Shown here in pieces: positions 60,204-64,000 of a DNA stretch of 64,000 bases. The stretch lies in assembly GCA_035315185.1 (NCBI GenBank), contig DATFYE010000063.1, forward strand, positions 1-64,000, read 5' to 3'. This DNA comes from JADGQN01 sp035315185. Its GTDB lineage: Bacteria; Desulfobacterota; Syntrophorhabdia; Syntrophorhabdales; WCHB1-27. The notes under the pieces are model-generated. The model ran no database searches. It saw only the letters and a list, made by a program, of their open reading frames with translations, and was not told the origin of the DNA. How positions within the stretch are numbered: position 1 is the stretch's first letter; each line of letters opens with the position of its first letter. The position numbers were made by a program, and so were the translations under genes.

Positions 60204-61553
60204 GTGGTGAATGAGCGACGTATACGTCTGATAAAGGATGGCCCCGAACATGAAGGCCCGGTTCTTTATTGGATGAGCCGCGATCAGCGCGTTAAGGACA
60301 ACTGGGCACTCCTTTTTGCACAGGGTCTGGCGCTGGAGCGCAAGCAGCCCCTGGTCGTCCTATTCTGTCTCGTGCCCCGGTTTCTCGGCGCCACCTCCCC
60401 TCAGTACAACTTCATGCTGGCAGGACTGCGTGAAGTAGAAGAGGATCTGAAAAAGGCTCACATACCATTCTTCGTATTGACCGGTATCCCGAAAAGAGAG
60501 CTGCCTCGTTTCATCACAGAACATGGAGCGGGAGTGCTTGTGACTGACTTCGATCCTCTGCGCGTCAAACGTGAGTGGAAGAAGGCTATCGCAGAGCGGC
60601 TTCCAATTCCATTCTATGAGGCAGATGCACACAACATAGTGCCTTGCTGGGTTGCCTCATCCAAGCAGGAGCTGGGTGCACGCACGCTCAGGCCAAAGAT
60701 ACATCGCCTGCTGCCTGAATTCATGGAGGAGCTTCCCGGACTGAAGACACATCACTTTCAGCTACAGCAAAAGACTGAAGCGGTGGACTGGAATGCCGCT
60801 GTCAGATCCCTCCGAATCGATACAGGCTCAAGAATGACGTGGATCAAGCCCGGTGCGAAGGAAGCGCTTCAAAGGCTGCGCTCCTTCATTCGGGACAAGC
60901 TCTCTTTGTATGATGGCGCGCGAAATGACCCCACACAGGAGGCTGTGTCTCGTCTTTCACCGTACCTCCATTTCGGCCAGATTGCTGCGCAACGGGTGAC
61001 CCTGGAAGTTTCTAAAGCAGAAGCCTCTGCTAGTGCTAAAGAGGCCTTCCTCGAGGAACTGATCGTGAGGAGGGAACTGGCAGACAACTTCTGCTATTAT
61101 AACGAGCAGTACGACTCTTTCGAGAGCTTTCCCGGATGGGCACAAGAAACGCTACGCGACCATGCGAAAGACCCGAGACCTTACCTCTACACGCGCGATC
61201 AACTTGAACATGCGCAAACCCATGACCAGCTCTGGAATGCTGCGCAGCTAGAGATGAAATCGCAGGGTAAGATGCACGGATACATGCGTATGTATTGGGC
61301 CAAGAAGATTCTTGAGTGGACCCGCCATCCCCGGGAAGCACTGGAGATTGCCATCTATCTCAACGACCGATATGAGCTGGACGGCCGTGATCCCAACGGG
61401 TACACCGGTATCGCCTGGTCCGTTGGAGGGGTGCACGACAGGCCCTGGCCGGAACGCCCTATATTCGGGAAGATCCGCTACATGAGCTATAACGGCTGCA
61501 AGTCCAAATTTGATGTGAAGGCTTATATCGAATCTGTTCAGCAATCAGGATGA
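60204..61553 (+). CDS. Class II deoxyribodipyrimidine photolyase
   Basis: A 449-residue flavoprotein using blue light to split cyclobutane pyrimidine dimers. The N-terminal antenna domain has VLYWMSRDQRVKDNWAL near 15-31. The C-terminal FAD domain has LSPYLHFGQIA near 250, MHGYMRMYWAKKILEW near 352-367 and GYTGIAWSVGGVHDRPW near 394-410, which separate class II from class I. Initiation at GTG 60204 or 60207 is uncertain because no strong ribosome-binding site is present. It is unexpected in a strict anaerobe but found in some. Confidence 0.9.
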   Translation: MVNERRIRLIKDGPEHEGPVLYWMSRDQRVKDNWALLFAQGLALERKQPLVVLFCLVPRFLGATSPQYNFMLAGLREVEEDLKKAHIPFFVLTGIPKRELPRFITEHGAGVLVTDFDPLRVKREWKKAIAERLPIPFYEADAHNIVPCWVASSKQELGARTLRPKIHRLLPEFMEELPGLKTHHFQLQQKTEAVDWNAAVRSLRIDTGSRMTWIKPGAKEALQRLRSFIRDKLSLYDGARNDPTQEAVSRLSPYLHFGQIAAQRVTLEVSKAEASASAKEAFLEELIVRRELADNFCYYNEQYDSFESFPGWAQETLRDHAKDPRPYLYTRDQLEHAQTHDQLWNAAQLEMKSQGKMHGYMRMYWAKKILEWTRHPREALEIAIYLNDRYELDGRDPNGYTGIAWSVGGVHDRPWPERPIFGKIRYMSYNGCKSKFDVKAYIESVQQSG

Positions 61554-61723
61554 CAGACGGCCCAAGGCACGGAACCTGCACAGAATAAGGCCTGCCGTGT
61601 TCAGGGCGACAAACACCTTCTGAACTCAAGAAGATACGTTTTTCTCATCATGCTGCATCGCGTCATGTACAGGCTTGCTCCACCTTGTAATACCGGGACG
61701 AGCACAAACCCCTTAGAATTCTC

Positions 61724-61752
61724 TTGACATAGGCAGAGCCATCAATTAAAAC
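61724..61752 (+). promoter_or_regulatory. Possible promoter of the nuoE-like operon
   Basis: TTGACA (61724-61729) with TAAAAC 17 bp on (61747-61752), about 145 bp before the ATG. The -35 box is consensus, the -10 is weak. The rest of the 61554-61897 spacer shows nothing further. Confidence 0.4.
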
Positions 61753-61897
61753 AATTGCGGGGGAGTGCATGTCGGCCAATCAACAGGCGACATATGGCGT
61801 ACTTGCAGCCATACGGTTAACTCAGTCCACTATTGTGAAAAAATGAATTACGTTGTGCGTGAGAAGATACGAGCACGTCGTCGTGCGGAGGAATAGT

Positions 61898-62347
61898 ATG
61901 CCTGAAACGGTTGCTGCAATACTGGTGAAACATAGCAGAAAACCGGAGAATCTCATCCCGATTCTCCAGGACGTTCAGAAGGAACTCGGCTATATTTCGC
62001 CAGAGTCGGTCAAAGATATTTCCCGGTATTTGCGCATCTCCGAGAATCAGATCTTTGGAGTTTCCTCGTTCTATGCCCAGTTCAGGTTCACCAGGCCGGG
62101 GCGCCACTCTCTTAAGGTCTGCCTGGGGACAGCCTGCCATGTGAGGGGCGGTGCCACAGTGCTTGACACGCTGGAAAATGTGTTGGGAGTCAAATGTGGA
62201 GATACGACGCCTGACGCACGGTTCGACCTGGAGCGGGTTGCCTGCTTAGGGTGCTGCGCCCTTTCCCCAGTGGTGCAGATCGATAAGAGAATTTACAGTC
62301 GGGTTGCAGTCAACAAACTATCGGAGCTATTGAAGTTCTATGAATAA
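61898..62347 (+). CDS. NuoE-like [2Fe-2S] subunit (NADH dehydrogenase/hydrogenase)
   Basis: A 149-residue thioredoxin-like ferredoxin that carries electrons beside the NuoF/HndC-type flavin subunit. ATG 61898 follows CGGAGGAA. The four cluster Cys are C75 and C80 (CLGTACHVRGG) and C116 and C120 (ACLGCCALSP). The N-terminal helices (LIPILQDVQKELGYIS) match NuoE, HndA and HoxE. Its end overlaps the NuoF-like ATG by 8 bp. Confidence 0.92.
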   Translation: MPETVAAILVKHSRKPENLIPILQDVQKELGYISPESVKDISRYLRISENQIFGVSSFYAQFRFTRPGRHSLKVCLGTACHVRGGATVLDTLENVLGVKCGDTTPDARFDLERVACLGCCALSPVVQIDKRIYSRVAVNKLSELLKFYE

Positions 62348-64000
62348 TCTAACGAAGCGAATAGAATCGGCCAAGGAGAAGTGGGAGGCTTTTCAAAAAA
62401 ATAAAGAACCCATCATTTATATCGGTGCGGCTTCGTGTGGCCGTGCCGCGGGTGCGGTTCAGCTTCTGGCGCAGACCGACCGCTGGCTCAAGGAGAACGA
62501 GCTGGCCGCAAAGGTCGTCCAGGTGGGCTGTATCGGCCCTTGTTATCTTGAGCCTCTCGTTGATATCCAGATGCCCGGCCAGCCGAGGGTGAGCTACAAC
62601 AATGTCACTCCCAAATTGCTACCGGTTATTCTAGGCTCGCACGTCGGCGAGTCTGTGCCGTATGCCAAGGCCGCAATTGGCCATTTTGGCAAGGAGCCGC
62701 TTAACGGCATACCTCGATTCTTCGATCTGCCGATGTTGAAGCCGCAGGTGCGCGTTGTGCTCCGAAACTGCGGTCTCATCGACCCTGAGCAGATCGACCA
62801 GTATCTCGCTGTCGACGGATACCAGGGATTCATGAACGCCCTGAAGACACCGCCTGACGATGTTATCGGGGTTGTCCGCCGGGCGGGCCTGAGGGGCCGC
62901 GGCGGCGCAGGTTTCCCCACGTTCAAGAAGTGGACTGCCTGTAGAAATGCCCCGGGCAACCAGAAGTATCTGATCTGCAACGCGGATGAAGGGGACCCTG
63001 GAGCATTCATGAACAGGTCGCTCATTGAATCTGATCCGCACGCGCTGCTCGAGGGCATGTTGATTGCCGGCTATGCCATCGGGGCCAGCCACGGCATCGT
63101 ATACATCAGGGCCGAGTATCCCCTTGCGATAGAGCGTCTCTACCAGGCTATGCAGCAGATGAGAGATTACGGATTGCTGGGCGAGCATATCCTCGATTCC
63201 GACTTCAGTTTCGATATCAAGGTCAAGGAAGGAGCCGGAGCTTTTGTGTGCGGTGAGGAGACTGCGCTGATCGGCTCCATCGAGGGAAAGCGCGGCATGC
63301 CCAAGTCGCGCCCCCCGTTTCCGGCCATATCAGGCCTTTTCGGATGCCCGACCATTATAAATAATGTGGAAACACTGGGAACGCTCCCGAATATCCTGAG
63401 AAACGGGCCCGACTGGTACAACAGGTTCGGTAAGGAAGGAAACCGGGGCACAAAAACCTTCTCCCTGGTCGGGAAAGTCCGCCGCCAGGGCCTGATTGAG
63501 GTGCAGCTCGGCACATCACTGCGGGAGATTATTTTTGATATCGGTGGCGGACTGCAGAAACCGTTCAAGGCCATCCAGACCGGCGGGCCTTCCGGTGGCT
63601 GCCTGTCTGAGGAGTTCCTTGATCTCACCGTGGACTACGAGTCGTTGACTGCTGCCGGGTCGATCATGGGATCAGGTGGGCTCATCGTGATGGATGAGGA
63701 CACCTGCGTCGTCGATCTCGCAAAATATTTTCTCGATTTCACGCAGAAGGAATCGTGCGGCAAGTGCACGCCGTGCCGCGTCGGGACCCGGCACATGGTC
63801 GAGATCCTTACGAAAATAACACACGGCGAAGGCAGTGCCGAGGACTTGCTGGCGCTTCGAACCCTGGGCGATACCATAAAGAAAGGAGCCCTCTGCGGGC
63901 TCGGTCAGACCGCTCCCAATCCGGTTCTCACAACGCTGAGGTATTTTAGAAACGAGTACCTCGAACACATCAAGGAGCAGCGGTGCAGGGCCGTGGTCTG
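62340..64000 (+). CDS. NuoF-like NAD-binding flavin subunit (partial at window end)
   Basis: The first 553 residues of an NADH-binding FMN/[4Fe-4S] protein. A thioredoxin-like N-domain has Cys near 38 and 61-64 (GCIGPCYLEP). NAD/FMN motifs are GLRGRGGAGFPTFKKW near 182-197 and CNADEGDPGAFMNR near 211-224. The [4Fe-4S] site is SCGKCTPCRVGTRH near 471-484. The frame reaches the last base in EQRCRAVVC, where a C-terminal ferredoxin domain usually begins, so this is an HndC/HydB-like long form. It probably feeds a hydrogenase or formate dehydrogenase. Confidence 0.93.
   Translation, partial: MNNLTKRIESAKEKWEAFQKNKEPIIYIGAASCGRAAGAVQLLAQTDRWLKENELAAKVVQVGCIGPCYLEPLVDIQMPGQPRVSYNNVTPKLLPVILGSHVGESVPYAKAAIGHFGKEPLNGIPRFFDLPMLKPQVRVVLRNCGLIDPEQIDQYLAVDGYQGFMNALKTPPDDVIGVVRRAGLRGRGGAGFPTFKKWTACRNAPGNQKYLICNADEGDPGAFMNRSLIESDPHALLEGMLIAGYAIGASHGIVYIRAEYPLAIERLYQAMQQMRDYGLLGEHILDSDFSFDIKVKEGAGAFVCGEETALIGSIEGKRGMPKSRPPFPAISGLFGCPTIINNVETLGTLPNILRNGPDWYNRFGKEGNRGTKTFSLVGKVRRQGLIEVQLGTSLREIIFDIGGGLQKPFKAIQTGGPSGGCLSEEFLDLTVDYESLTAAGSIMGSGGLIVMDEDTCVVDLAKYFLDFTQKESCGKCTPCRVGTRHMVEILTKITHGEGSAEDLLALRTLGDTIKKGALCGLGQTAPNPVLTTLRYFRNEYLEHIKEQRCRAVV

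Noticed and set aside
1..64000. CRISPR array
   Set aside because: No set of three or more regularly spaced identical repeats was seen. The repeats found are hairpins, att sites or isolated copies.

Overview
The window looks like chromosomal DNA of an anaerobic bacterium, most plausibly a Desulfobacterota member of the syntrophic, aromatic- or fatty-acid-degrading kind (Syntrophorhabdus-like). This is inferred from the conserved housekeeping operons, NAD-reducing NuoE/NuoF-type redox genes, a molybdopterin oxidoreductase with fdhD, a hydratase close to the cyclohexadienoyl-CoA hydratase group, and abundant intergenic hairpin repeats. No taxonomic search was run.

Layout. 1-2.3 kb: a SIRT6/7-like sirtuin and a radical SAM protein. 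2.5-6.6 kb: a sugar or organic-acid island with an MFS permease, a dihydrodipicolinate-synthase-family aldolase behind a consensus promoter with two operators, and a LacI-family regulator. Two diverged copies of one sequence precede the permease and the regulator. 6.9-16.5 kb: a mobile-element complex around a tRNA-Leu(UAG) gene. To its right is a 6.96-kb integrative mobilizable element bounded by 60-bp direct repeats, with int, xis, a small ORF, a MobQ-type oriT, a relaxase-helicase and an acetylglutamate-kinase-like cargo gene. To its left is a related, mirror-image element with a truncated relaxase. A third integrase tail lies beyond the right repeat. 16.6-25.7 kb: a catabolic cluster (XRE-cupin regulator, hyuA, hyuB, acyl-CoA ligase, MFS transporter, ACMSD-like amidohydrolase).

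25.8-43.9 kb: housekeeping genes. These are an AlkA-type glycosylase, tig-clpP-clpX, ffh-rpsP-khpA-rimM-trmD, a SPOUT methyltransferase-rplS-rnhB-yraN-larB-larC run, and on the minus strand pepP-efp-tmk-holB-PSP1-metG. 44-49.4 kb: a universal stress protein, an autoregulated Rrf2 regulator, radA, a TIM-barrel protein, an M24 peptidase and an enoyl-CoA hydratase. 49.7-56.6 kb: a redox and acyl-CoA group (molybdopterin oxidoreductase, 3-hydroxyacyl-CoA dehydrogenase, FdhD, DUF89, fumarate-reductase-type flavoprotein). 56.6-64 kb: a membrane metallopeptidase, SemiSWEET, an S2P-CBS protease, a decayed cation transporter, MscL with a zinc ribbon, a class II photolyase, and NuoE/NuoF-type subunits running off the end.

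Three things stand out most. (i) The tRNA-Leu element complex has two oriT copies, paired arm-type repeats at both ends, and a relaxase whose catalytic Tyr25 is His in the only full-length copy. (ii) A four-copy hairpin family of about 122 bp has arms that differ between copies but stay self-complementary, and three copies abut stop codons. (iii) The LacI and Rrf2 promoters have their operators readable base by base.
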